Positions 16,543 to 25,710 of a DNA stretch of 64,000 nucleotides are shown in pieces (positions within the stretch are counted from its first letter, which is position 1; each line of letters starts with the position of its first letter). The stretch spans positions 1-64,000 of the forward strand of contig JACKCH010000018.1 in the NCBI GenBank assembly GCA_020634115.1, given 5' to 3'. The notes under the pieces are model-generated. The model had not been told where the DNA came from, ran no database searches, and saw only the letters and a list, made by a program, of their open reading frames with translations. The position numbers and the translations under genes are program-made. The stretch comes from Anaerolineaceae bacterium. GTDB taxonomy: Bacteria > Chloroflexota > Anaerolineae > Aggregatilineales > Phototrophicaceae.

Positions 16543-17439
16543 ATGAACGCATCATCTGAAATTCGCAGCAAAATCCGGCAGCAGATTCGCCCCTTCCGCC
16601 CTGAGCGCCTGTTCCCAACTGGCTGGGCGGGGGAACTCAGCTTCGCCGAAATCCGTACCGATCTCATCCCCAACCTGACCCGGCTGCTGCGCTATTACCA
16701 GCGCCCGGAGGCATTCCTTCCCGACATGCTTCAGGAGGGTTTCATGCATCTGTGGTGGGACTTGAGCCAGAATCCGGCGCTGCTGGCGAAGGCCAACAAG
16801 GGTGACGCGCTCCGGTTGGTGCTGGATCGCAGCCGTCCCCCGGCCTTCGTGCGCCGGTCTATGCGCCACGAGGTGTATCTTGATGACCTGGCGACGCGCA
16901 GCGGCGATCCGGATGCCTTCATCATTGAGGGCTATGAGGGGCGTTACTACACCGAACATTCCGAATTTTCGCGTGCCATTGACATCCGCATTGACTTCGA
17001 GCGCGTAATTCGCTACCTGGCGGAGAAGTACATGGATAGTTTCCCGCATCTCGTGGCGTTGTATTACATCACGACGGAGGTCAGCCCGGACGACGCGGCA
17101 TCGCTGGCTGGTCGCAGCGGCACGAAGAAAGCCTGGTGGTTGACGAGCGTGGCGAAGCCGGTGCGTGAAGAACTGGCCGAACTGCTGGGCGTGTTCGTGC
17201 CGACCAAGCTCGGCTGGAAGCAGAAGTTCATCAGCGGCGATGAAACGCCGTTCTGGCAGGTCGTGGAGACCTTCAAGAGTCGCCAGGCGGAGCGGATGGT
17301 CGCGGTGCTGGAGGGAATGGCCGAACACGAAGGCTGCCGTTCGATGGCCGCACGGCTGGAACTGCCGATGTCCTCGGTGTTCATGTACCGCCGACAAGCA
17401 CACGAGGCGCTGCGCAAAGCCTACCGTTGCCCTGCATGA
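16543..17439 (+). CDS. Possible sigma-70-like regulatory protein
   Basis: 298 residues; ATG 16543 follows a perfect AGGAGG (16531-16536), which rules out the earlier in-frame start. Residues about 55-85 (AFLPDMLQEGFMHLWWDLSQ) resemble sigma region 2 (acidic, DxxQExF-xxLW). The C-terminal 30 residues (CRSMAARLELPMSSVFMYRRQAHEA, split here only by spacing) look like a helix-turn-helix of sigma region 4. The middle is longer than in ECF sigma factors and I recognise no family in it. It could be an element-encoded sigma factor or a phage-type transcription activator. A strong terminator follows at 17459. The gene is GC-rich like the replication arm, unlike the AT-rich NACHT gene next to it. Confidence 0.5.
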   Translation: MNASSEIRSKIRQQIRPFRPERLFPTGWAGELSFAEIRTDLIPNLTRLLRYYQRPEAFLPDMLQEGFMHLWWDLSQNPALLAKANKGDALRLVLDRSRPPAFVRRSMRHEVYLDDLATRSGDPDAFIIEGYEGRYYTEHSEFSRAIDIRIDFERVIRYLAEKYMDSFPHLVALYYITTEVSPDDAASLAGRSGTKKAWWLTSVAKPVREELAELLGVFVPTKLGWKQKFISGDETPFWQVVETFKSRQAERMVAVLEGMAEHEGCRSMAARLELPMSSVFMYRRQAHEALRKAYRCPA

Positions 17440-17458
17440 GCGGCGGTTGTTGTTTTCG

Positions 17459-17493
17459 TGGCTGGTGAGCGATCGCCAGCCATTGTTTTTTTG
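17459..17493 (+). terminator. Rho-independent terminator after the sigma-like gene
   Basis: TGGCTGG (17459-17465) pairs with CCAGCCA (17476-17482), with GCGATCGC in the loop region, followed by TTGTTTTTTT. It separates the sigma-like gene from the NACHT gene, so the latter needs its own promoter in 17494-17720. Confidence 0.75.
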
Positions 17494-17720
17494 CTCGGCA
17501 CCGTCATATATGGCACATGTGCAACAGCCTGAGACGATATTCCCTACACAGTTTTCAAGGATCGCACAACCCATAAAGACCTTTTTCAGGTAGCCAATCT
17601 CGACCCGTGATGGATATGTTTTAAGACGAGAAAAACTATCATGATCTCAGCAGGACAAAAGCCCAGATTGATACTATAATCGAAAATGTTAACAGACATA
17701 GAATACATTGGATTTGACTG

Positions 17721-20700
17721 ATGGTGTTTTCAGGTGGTTCGGCTGCAAAAAAAGGCGATTATTACGAACAGATTTGGACTGTTCGTTGCATTTTAAAGGT
17801 CTTGAGAGGTGAATTTGACAGCATTCAGCTTGAACCCCTGGGAGCGGAAGAGGAAGGCTTCGAATTTATCCTGAAGAGTTCTACAGGTCGAGAATATCAC
17901 CAAGTCAAGAGGCAGCATTCGGAAGGTAGTTGGACGTTAGCGCGACTTCATCAGAAGAAGATACTTCATCATTTTTGGAACAAACTACAAGAAAGTGATA
18001 CAAAATGCTGGTTCATTTCTACAAGTGATGCACAAGCGCTACGGGAGTTGACTGAGCGTTCACGATCTCTCAAAGATTGGTCTTATTTCGAAACCCATGG
18101 ACTATCTTCAAATTCTAGATACGAGGATTTTGAAGAACTCTGCAAATATCTTAACGTCTCTGTATCAGAAAGGGAGACAGCATTTAGGGCGCTAAAAAGA
18201 ATCGAAATCAGAACGGGTGACGAAAAAACACTTGCTGAGGCTAACGAAACCACTATTGAGCGCATGTTTCATTTGGAGAATAGCGAAGCCAAAACGATTG
18301 CCGATGTCTTATCGCAGATTCGTTACCAACGACTCCATGAAGAGCTAACAAAAGCTGATATTCTGAAGTATCTAGCAGATCAAAATGTCAATGTATCTAC
18401 CGAAATACCACCTCGTCTAGATGCTGGGAGCGTTAGGCGTTACTTGGAGAATTTAGTTGAAAAATTAGCAAAGCCTATCGGGATTATTCAGTATGTTGAA
18501 TTGGAAACCATTGCATATGCGCCAGATGCGCCAGGTGGAATAGGGACGAATTTGAGATGGGGGCCCAATTTCAGAATAATCGCAAATCAGGAAAGTGCCA
18601 GTGCTGCAAAGCAATCCTCAGGGGAGTCGCTAGAGAACATAGATGAGGCAGTAAGCCGTTTCCAGAGATTCATTCTTGTTGGGTCTCCAGGCGCGGGCAA
18701 GACCACCACACTTAAGCATCTGGCTCTGCAAACAGCATATCAATGCCTAAATAATATTGATGACCTGAGGAATCATCCCATCCCCTTTTATGTATCCTTA
18801 CCAGCCTGGCGAGACGATAATCGAAAAATAGAAGAGTTTGTCAGGGCACAATTTGCCGCGTGGAAACTTGGGGAAGATGTCATTGAGCTTCTAAATAGAG
18901 GATTTGGCGTACTCTATCTTGATGGACTCAACGAAATGGGGCAATCAGGAGCTACTAAGGCTTCTCAAATAAAACAGTGGCTTCATGGGCGAGACGAAAA
19001 CGGGCGTGAAAACATCTCCATACTCCAACCCTCAAATGTGATAATTTCGTGTCGAAAAGATGCGTACATTGCTTCTCGTAACTTTGACCTTGATCTGTCT
19101 ATAGTGGAAGTAGAAGAATTAGACGATCAACGGATCAGAACCTTTGCACAGAATTATCTCGGCGAGAAATCAGAGGACTTCCTCCGACGTATTTTCCCCC
19201 AAGATGAGCATAGCTTCTCTTTGTTACCACTAGCTCGTAATCCTTATCGACTCGCAATTCTGATTTTGCTACATATGCAATCACCATCAGGCAAGCTGCC
19301 ACAGAATACTGGGCTTCTCTTTCAACAAATGGTGCGCCAATTATGGGCGACTGAACAAGAAAGGAGACCCAATTTAGAAGTCAGCTATCAGCAAATATTG
19401 GATAGTTTATCTCGACTTGCTTTTGCGATGATTGATGCGGAAATGCCAACAAGTGTATCGCAAAACTATGCTCTGTTGTTCATTGAAAACCCCAAAATAA
19501 TGGAAGCGGTCAAAGAGATTTTACTGGTAGTACAAGGCGAAGAAGTATCTTTTTTCCATCAATCAATGCAGGAGTATTTTGCAGCCATCGCGCTTTACAA
19601 AGTGGGAGTAGAGCATATCTTAACAACTCGATCTCATATCGATAGTATGGATTCGAGACGCTCAAGCTACGGATATAACGAACTCGGACAATTTACCTTA
19701 CCTGATAAATGGGATCAAGTCGTTATTTCGCTATGCGGACTAATAGACGAACCTTCTGAGCTTGTTAGCAAAATAGCCAGAATCAATCCATATCTAGCAC
19801 ACGCTTGTATCAATAGCGGTGTTGAGGTTTTTGAACTCAATCTTACACCCAGCTACCTTGAAGCTCTAGGCAACGCGAACATAGATATAGTAGGAATGGC
19901 GATTATCTCATTGGGACGGTATGGAGATGAAAGCACAATAAATCAGATTATACCTTTTCTATATCATGACGATCCTGATATTCAGTATGCTGCAAACAAC
20001 GCACTTGTAAGTTTAGGTGAATATGGGATATATCCGCTTGTTGAGCAGTTAGTTCAAAGACCTTACGAACAAAAGAGAGAAATAGCTGATGTTTTAGTGG
20101 CTATTGGTTTCAAGGTCGTAAATGAACTGTTAAATTCCCTGGCTTTGGCCGATGTACCAACTCGCCAGTTCATTTACTATACTCTCGGAGGAATAGGTAA
20201 CGAGGAAACGATTGAAACTTTACGTTCAGGGCTTGACTCCAAAGATGAACACGTTCGAGCCCAGTGTCTTCTTGCACTTGGACAAATCGGCGCATTACAA
20301 GGAATACATTATGTCCAAGAATCCTTATCTGATAATTCATCTTATATCCGATTACATGCAGTTAAAGCGCTAGCGCTCGGATTTGATGGAAACGAAAAAA
20401 CGGTTATAGAGTCTTTGACCCAGATTATTGATTGTGAAGAGAGCAGCGATGTACTTCTCGAAATTATAAAAGTGGCGGGGCAGGTTAAAGGCCGGATAAA
20501 CGGAATTGGTATTCTTAATTACCTTTTACGAGATCAAAGATGGACAATACATAAAGCTGCATACCAAACACTTGAGAAACTCGGTACCAAAAAATCTCTT
20601 GAATATGTACGTCTGTTTCGGGGGCTTCGGACAAAGGAACATTCCAAATGGGTTTCCGTCACACGACGCATATATGACGAATTTGGTGTTGTAGGATTTA

Positions 20701-21122
20701 TACACGCCCTTAGGCATCGTTATAAAGATCCCCAAACCTATTGGGAAGTTGCCAGACACATAGCTGGTCTCCCCGAGGAAAACTTCCTTTCCACTATAAT
20801 TGATGCTCTCAACGATGAAAGGGACATAGTTAGAAACAAAGCTGCATATGCAATTGGCATACGAAATGACCCCCGTTATGCCGAATACTTACTGCCTTTA
20901 CTTCATGACAAAGCTGCATTCGTTCGAGGAGAAGTTGTACAAGCAATCGGCAGACTTGGTCACGATGAATCTGTTAGTAAGTTGGGAATGTTGCTTGATG
21001 ATACTGCAACTGTGTACGGAAACAGTCCAAATCGTGTGTGTGACTATGTAGTTACTACGCTCAAACAAATTGACACTGAGGAAGCTCGATACATCTTATC
21101 CATGTACCAGGAAAGCAATTGA
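17721..21122 (+). CDS. NACHT NTPase with N-terminal nuclease-like domain and HEAT repeats (NLR-like, probable antiphage)
   Basis: 1133 residues, ATG 17721, weak ribosome site. The N-terminus (GDYYEQIWTVRCILKVLRGE, then G46-F-E48-F and Q61-V-K63) has the E...QxK arrangement of the PD-(D/E)xK fold seen in DUF4297/Cap4 effectors. A NACHT domain follows: P-loop 321-329 (GSPGAGKTT), Walker B D401 (LYLDGLNE), and a sensor-like SFFHQSMQEYF near residue 615, typical of NACHT/NLR proteins. From about 690 to the end lie HEAT-type repeats (for example LGRYGDESTI, LGQIGALQGI, IGRLGHDESV). Bacterial NACHT proteins of this layout (bNACHT/Avs-related) sense phage and trigger a toxic effector, here probably DNA cleavage. 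It is a single gene without partners. It is markedly AT-rich against its neighbours, so it is a likely recent cargo acquisition. Confidence 0.85.
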   Translation: MVFSGGSAAKKGDYYEQIWTVRCILKVLRGEFDSIQLEPLGAEEEGFEFILKSSTGREYHQVKRQHSEGSWTLARLHQKKILHHFWNKLQESDTKCWFISTSDAQALRELTERSRSLKDWSYFETHGLSSNSRYEDFEELCKYLNVSVSERETAFRALKRIEIRTGDEKTLAEANETTIERMFHLENSEAKTIADVLSQIRYQRLHEELTKADILKYLADQNVNVSTEIPPRLDAGSVRRYLENLVEKLAKPIGIIQYVELETIAYAPDAPGGIGTNLRWGPNFRIIANQESASAAKQSSGESLENIDEAVSRFQRFILVGSPGAGKTTTLKHLALQTAYQCLNNIDDLRNHPIPFYVSLPAWRDDNRKIEEFVRAQFAAWKLGEDVIELLNRGFGVLYLDGLNEMGQSGATKASQIKQWLHGRDENGRENISILQPSNVIISCRKDAYIASRNFDLDLSIVEVEELDDQRIRTFAQNYLGEKSEDFLRRIFPQDEHSFSLLPLARNPYRLAILILLHMQSPSGKLPQNTGLLFQQMVRQLWATEQERRPNLEVSYQQILDSLSRLAFAMIDAEMPTSVSQNYALLFIENPKIMEAVKEILLVVQGEEVSFFHQSMQEYFAAIALYKVGVEHILTTRSHIDSMDSRRSSYGYNELGQFTLPDKWDQVVISLCGLIDEPSELVSKIARINPYLAHACINSGVEVFELNLTPSYLEALGNANIDIVGMAIISLGRYGDESTINQIIPFLYHDDPDIQYAANNALVSLGEYGIYPLVEQLVQRPYEQKREIADVLVAIGFKVVNELLNSLALADVPTRQFIYYTLGGIGNEETIETLRSGLDSKDEHVRAQCLLALGQIGALQGIHYVQESLSDNSSYIRLHAVKALALGFDGNEKTVIESLTQIIDCEESSDVLLEIIKVAGQVKGRINGIGILNYLLRDQRWTIHKAAYQTLEKLGTKKSLEYVRLFRGLRTKEHSKWVSVTRRIYDEFGVVGFIHALRHRYKDPQTYWEVARHIAGLPEENFLSTIIDALNDERDIVRNKAAYAIGIRNDPRYAEYLLPLLHDKAAFVRGEVVQAIGRLGHDESVSKLGMLLDDTATVYGNSPNRVCDYVVTTLKQIDTEEARYILSMYQESN

Positions 21123-21579
21123 TCCTGAGGCACAGCCAGCTCTCACACGCATTTCGGCACCACGTGTAAATTTACTACCCCAATTGCCAAAACTGGCAAC
21201 GCCAAACTGTAATCCTACACAGGCTAGATACTCCGACTTTGGTATGCTGGGGATGTGTGTAAAACCGGAGCAAACGAGGACGACACCCATTGACAGCCCA
21301 ACCCACATCATCCCAGGCGGCAGACAACACGAATCTCGAGCAGCTGGCGCAAACCCTGCTCCGAATTGTTGCGCGCCTGCCCAAAACCGAGTATAGTGGT
21401 CTCAAGTCAAACGGACACAGTCGACGCCGAGCCGAAGTGGTGGAACACTCCGACCCGGCTGACCCCGCGAGTGCTGGTGGCACATCGCAGGGCTGAGACG
21501 CATTGTACACCATGCGCCTGGCTTCTGCGTAACACCTCGCGGAAGCGGGCGCTTTTTGTTGAGCAGAAAGGAGAACATC
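21123..21579. other. Intergenic region before the recombinase gene
   Basis: 457 bases. It contains one possible small gene (21290-21496) and the recombinase ribosome site (AGAAAGGAG, 21565-21573). For a serine recombinase the attachment site of the circular form usually lies next to the gene, so this stretch or the one after 23610 should contain it, but the short core cannot be recognised by eye. No terminator with a T-run was seen after the NACHT gene. Confidence 0.4.
21290..21496 (+). CDS. Possible small hypothetical protein
   Basis: 68 residues from TTG 21290, with GAGGA about ten bases upstream. The middle reads as an amphipathic helix (NTNLEQLAQTLLRIVARLPK) followed by a charged, low-complexity tail. 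I recognise no family. It sits directly before the recombinase gene on the same strand, where small directionality or regulatory proteins can occur, but length and start codon make it uncertain. Confidence 0.3.
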   Translation: MTAQPTSSQAADNTNLEQLAQTLLRIVARLPKTEYSGLKSNGHSRRRAEVVEHSDPADPASAGGTSQG

Positions 21580-23610
21580 ATGGTCAGAACCCTCAAGCGT
21601 CCCGACACCGCGTCGATTGATCCGTACAAATCCCAGCCCCTCCCCCTCGGCAAGCCGGTCTCGGTCTACTACCGGCAGTCCTCGGAGGGCCAGATTGGCA
21701 ACATCTCAACCACGCTGCAAACGGTGGATATGGTCGAACACCTGATCGCCCAGGGATGGCAGCGCGAGCAGATCCACATGATTGACATGGACGCCGGGAT
21801 CAGCGGCCAGAAGAAGATCAGCGAACGTCCGGGGATGTCGTTCCTGTACCGCCAGATCGAGCACGGCGAGATCGGGCTGGTGGCGGCGCAGGACGTGGAT
21901 CGTTTCTTCCGCGACCTGACGCAAATTGAGACCAACATCTTCATCGATGCCTGCCGCCGTAACAACGTCCAGGTGCTCACGCCAACCTTCGTCTACGACT
22001 TCGCCCATCCGACCCAGGGACGCTATCACATGCAGCTGTTCCGCGACCAGGCGCAGCGCGCCGCCGACTTCATCGAATACCATGTGCGCGGTCGGCTGGT
22101 CAAGAGCCGGCACTGGCGCAAGGAACGCGGGCTGTGGGCGGGTCGCCCGATCGCGCCGGGGTTCATGGTGGACATGCGCGAGACGCTCACGGATGGGAGC
22201 CGCAATCCCGACTGGCGCAAGTACCGCCGCTTCGACCTGTATGCCGATGTCCTGCTGGCCTACTTCGAGCGCTTCCATGCCAACGAGGGCAACCTCCAGC
22301 AGACCTGGCGGCAGATTGAAGCCGAAGGCCCGTACTTCCCCGACCTCACGCCGGGGATGGTACCGGGGGGCTTCAAAGCCACTGCCCACCTGGAGCGGCG
22401 TTCCCGCCGCACCGGGGGACTGACCCCGTCGTTCAGCGGTTTGCAGCACCTGCTGGTCAATGTGGCGTACATCGGCCATTGGGTGCATAAAGGCGTGATC
22501 GCGCAGTGGCACAACCACGAAGCCATCATCCCCAACGACCTGTTTATGTATGCCTACAACCGGATTTCCTCGACCGATTTCTACGGCGAACCGAATCCGC
22601 AGTACGTCCCGTATCGCCCCTGGACGCGGCATAACAAAGCTGAACGCGCTGCACCACCGCCCACGTATGCCGACCTGATCTACTCTGATGATGTCCCCGA
22701 TTTGCCGCATAAACGCTTGGCAGCCATCTGGAGCGTGGGCAATGGCAACTACAAGTATCAGCTCTACCATACCTATCGCTCAAACGTCTGGAACATCAAC
22801 GCGGCGATTGTCGATGCGATTGTCGACCGGCTGCTGCTGGAACGGCTGCAGGTGACCACGATTGACCCGGCGGTATGGCAGGCGGCGCTCGCCAGTGTGG
22901 CGCACGGCGACCATGCCGAAGTGCGGCGGCTGGAAACGGCAGTCAAGCAAGCGGAAAATGCCAAAGACAACCTGATCGCTAGCCTGACGACGCTGTCGCA
23001 CGCGGAGATGATCGAGCGGGCCGAGGCGCGCTATGTGGCGCTGGAACACGAGATCGCTGCCTTACAGGCGGAATTAGCGCGGATGAAAGCCGGGGAGAAG
23101 CAGCATGTCAACCTGGAGACGGCCAGGCCGGTATTGGAGCTGGTCATCGCGCACTGGGCCGATGTCCCGCGCCAGGAGCGGCGCGACCTGTTCGAGGCGT
23201 TCGCTTCACACATCAGCATGACGAAGGTGACGCGCCACACCAAGCGCATCACGATCCACTGGCGCGATGGTTCGACCACGACCGAGAGCACGACCCATCG
23301 CAGTACCGGGTACTTCTGGGAAGACGACGACCTGGAGCAGCTGCGCACGATGATCGAGGATAATGTCGATCAGGTCGACATCCTGCGGGCGTTCCCGGAC
23401 TATCGGTGGCGGGCGCTGACGCAGCGGATGCGCTACCACTTCGGCAAAGGCTGGTGGAAGTCTTACACTGGCGCGAAGAAGTATCCCCGCGACACGACCT
23501 GGGCCGATACTGAGGAGGCGCAGGCGGAAGCGCAACAACTCAAGGCGAGTAGGGGCTGTACTGATGAATGGAGACTCGCTTCTTTCGTCGGCTATCGTCG
23601 TTCTGCGTGA
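21580..23610 (+). CDS. Large serine recombinase (element integrase)
   Basis: 676 residues from ATG 21580 (AGAAAGGAG upstream); the earlier ATG at 21556 lacks a site. The catalytic domain shows R32-x-S34 (VYYRQSSEGQ), DAGISGQK, and DRFFRD, as in large serine integrases that join attP and attB. A recombinase domain follows (RGRLVKSRHWRKERGLWAGR, then PSFSGLQHLLVNVAYIGHWV) and a coiled coil (about 450-520, AEVRRLETAVKQAENAKDNL). The zinc-ribbon cysteines normally found near LAAIWSVGNGNYKY are absent: the whole protein has only two cysteines. A C-terminal helical domain (VDQVDILRAFPDYRWRALTQ) looks like an extra helix-turn-helix. It most likely integrates the element that begins near 871. The final residues may be encoded by sequence at the element end. 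Confidence 0.85.
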   Translation: MVRTLKRPDTASIDPYKSQPLPLGKPVSVYYRQSSEGQIGNISTTLQTVDMVEHLIAQGWQREQIHMIDMDAGISGQKKISERPGMSFLYRQIEHGEIGLVAAQDVDRFFRDLTQIETNIFIDACRRNNVQVLTPTFVYDFAHPTQGRYHMQLFRDQAQRAADFIEYHVRGRLVKSRHWRKERGLWAGRPIAPGFMVDMRETLTDGSRNPDWRKYRRFDLYADVLLAYFERFHANEGNLQQTWRQIEAEGPYFPDLTPGMVPGGFKATAHLERRSRRTGGLTPSFSGLQHLLVNVAYIGHWVHKGVIAQWHNHEAIIPNDLFMYAYNRISSTDFYGEPNPQYVPYRPWTRHNKAERAAPPPTYADLIYSDDVPDLPHKRLAAIWSVGNGNYKYQLYHTYRSNVWNINAAIVDAIVDRLLLERLQVTTIDPAVWQAALASVAHGDHAEVRRLETAVKQAENAKDNLIASLTTLSHAEMIERAEARYVALEHEIAALQAELARMKAGEKQHVNLETARPVLELVIAHWADVPRQERRDLFEAFASHISMTKVTRHTKRITIHWRDGSTTTESTTHRSTGYFWEDDDLEQLRTMIEDNVDQVDILRAFPDYRWRALTQRMRYHFGKGWWKSYTGAKKYPRDTTWADTEEAQAEAQQLKASRGCTDEWRLASFVGYRRSA

Positions 23611-23643
23611 TCTCCTGTATCCAATTTGCGGAATGAATATGCA

Positions 23644-25710
23644 TTACTTCGCAATATGTACGCTTGTACCGCCTTGTTCAGCCGCTTCAGTTGATAGCGA
23701 ACCGCCGATCAATGCCATGAGTGTCCCGTGAAGTACCAATCCGCCGCTACTGCCCCGGCGATCATTGGCAAGACCTATTCCGTTATCACGTATGGTAATC
23801 TTGAGCATATCCTCGATTACAACGTCGACCCAAAGGGATAACGCCCGTTTGGGATTATCCCCGCGCCCATGCACAGCGGCGTTTCGAACAGCTTCGCGTA
23901 CCGCACCATAGAGGATGTCCGCCGTCAAACTGTCAATCACCACTGGTTTTTCTGGTACTTGCCAGTGGATGTATTCAAATTCGCCACCAAATTCGTTTTG
24001 TATGCTGCCGCGCAGCACACTGATGAAATCGCCCGCCGGTTCCGCAGCAGGAAATATCGGCGTGGTATGAATGAGATTCGATATTTCCTTGTGGATACCG
24101 GACAAGGTGCTGACGATTTCGTGAACCGTTTGATCCTGAGCGGTAGATAATGCCAGGATTGCCTCATGGAGCGCCGGTAGTGACCGGTCATGCAAGGTGC
24201 GGCGAGTCTGAAAATCCATGACTCGCTGTTCGGTGACTCGCTTGCGCTGTAATCGTACCAACTGCTGTACCATCACTTCGCCGGCGAACATATCAATAAG
24301 GCGTTCTCCTGCTGTCTGAGCAACCTGCATTTCTTCTTCGGTATAAAGCCCGCCGCCTGTTTTTTCTCCGAGCAACATAACACCAATCCGGCCCCGTACC
24401 GACCACAGGGGGATCGCCCAGTGAAAACCGGCGTGATATTGCGGATTAAGCTGCTGAATCGTGTTTCCATCAGGGACAGTCATGTTTGAGGGTTCAGTCT
24501 CTATGGGATAGACCAAAGGGGTGCTAATCAGGAGTGACAACGCTTTATCTGGTATAATCTGCGCCCGCGTAACCCCCAGGATTTGTTCACACATGGATTC
24601 AAATAACCGCTGCACGGGCAGCAGAGTGTCTTGTTCCGGGTCAATCATGTTTTGTATCAATGACTGACCACCCACGAACGGGTGTAGATTGGCGATAATC
24701 TGATCCCGGTAGATAAATGTGCGCCAACTCAGCAGGGCATAGACGATCATCACAATGCCCGCCAGGATAAATAGCGCATAGATGAAATGGGTATAGAAGA
24801 TCAGGTTGTAGCCAATAAATGTGGAAACGACTGCCGCGATGCCAGTTGCCACATACCATTGTCGGGCAAACCCACGCCTCGGCAGTGTCTTCCCGGTGAA
24901 AATCTCGTAGGCCGTGACAGCCTGCCCCAGCGAGATGATCGCCGCCGCAATCATGCTGGTGATTCCCAGATCAAATGCGATTAGCGGTAGCGTAAAAATG
25001 GCATACCCAAAACTGCCATGCTGGGCATTTTGCGCTTCCAGGATCACGTAGCCGATAAAACCGGCAACAATCACCGATACCACCAGTAACAGTGCCGAGG
25101 TTCGTATCAGCCAGGGGCGCGCCCGCCGCCGGGCCATGCTGCTGATTTCATAACGCGGGGGAGTCGGGTGTTGTATGGCGTGTATGGGCAGAAGGACACA
25201 CACAATCATGTAGGGTGGGAACAGAATCAGCATCACTGGGATGCCGGATACCCGCAGCGTCTGCGAAAAATCCAACACTGCAATTTGGTCAAACGAAGGG
25301 ACTGCGTGGGCAAAGATATGAAGCCCCAGGAGCAAAGCAGTTGTGGCAACCAGAATCGTCAGGGGATAGCGATGCCAGCGCAGAGCGTGATTATCTTTTT
25401 CCCAGAATCCGGCATACCAAAGCATCAACATATACCACAACAGCGGCGCGACAATAACCGGCAGCCAGCCGATATTCCACCAGCCATTGACACTAATCCC
25501 TGCAACCGGCGTCAACTGGTCAGTCAGGATCGCGGTGTGGCTTAGAAAGAACAGCCCGGCCATCACCATGCCGAGCAAAATTAGCCATAATCCAAACTGC
25601 CTTTCTTCAGCCGCAAGAAACATCGTTAGTCCGAGCCAGAGCAGCACCAGCCCATTGAACAACGACAGGCTGATGAGGGCCCATGCACCAAAGATAATAA
25701 GCGGTTCCAT
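23644..25710 (-). CDS. Membrane histidine kinase (7TM-like sensor, GAF, HisKA_3-type)
   Basis: 688 residues; ATG 25710 overlaps the stop of the response-regulator gene as TGATG, so the two are translationally coupled. The N-terminal 330 residues hold about nine hydrophobic segments, an integral-membrane sensor. A GAF-like domain follows (about 355-475). The dimerisation segment reads RRTLHDRSLPALHEAILAL, with the histidine in LHD as in NarL-type kinases. The ATP domain is intact: N-box REAVRNAAVHG, G1 IRDNGIGLA, G2 GSSGGLVLHG. It probably phosphorylates the regulator encoded just upstream. The signal is unknown. Its 3' end lies 33 bases from the recombinase stop, so it marks the right flank of the element. 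Confidence 0.85.
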   Translation of the reverse strand: MEPLIIFGAWALISLSLFNGLVLLWLGLTMFLAAEERQFGLWLILLGMVMAGLFFLSHTAILTDQLTPVAGISVNGWWNIGWLPVIVAPLLWYMLMLWYAGFWEKDNHALRWHRYPLTILVATTALLLGLHIFAHAVPSFDQIAVLDFSQTLRVSGIPVMLILFPPYMIVCVLLPIHAIQHPTPPRYEISSMARRRARPWLIRTSALLLVVSVIVAGFIGYVILEAQNAQHGSFGYAIFTLPLIAFDLGITSMIAAAIISLGQAVTAYEIFTGKTLPRRGFARQWYVATGIAAVVSTFIGYNLIFYTHFIYALFILAGIVMIVYALLSWRTFIYRDQIIANLHPFVGGQSLIQNMIDPEQDTLLPVQRLFESMCEQILGVTRAQIIPDKALSLLISTPLVYPIETEPSNMTVPDGNTIQQLNPQYHAGFHWAIPLWSVRGRIGVMLLGEKTGGGLYTEEEMQVAQTAGERLIDMFAGEVMVQQLVRLQRKRVTEQRVMDFQTRRTLHDRSLPALHEAILALSTAQDQTVHEIVSTLSGIHKEISNLIHTTPIFPAAEPAGDFISVLRGSIQNEFGGEFEYIHWQVPEKPVVIDSLTADILYGAVREAVRNAAVHGRGDNPKRALSLWVDVVIEDMLKITIRDNGIGLANDRRGSSGGLVLHGTLMALIGGSLSTEAAEQGGTSVHIAK

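Noticed and set aside
600..23660. Direct repeats marking the element ends (att sites)
   Set aside because: Short matches such as TTCTGC near 640 and 23601 are no better than chance; serine recombinase cores are too short to find by eye.
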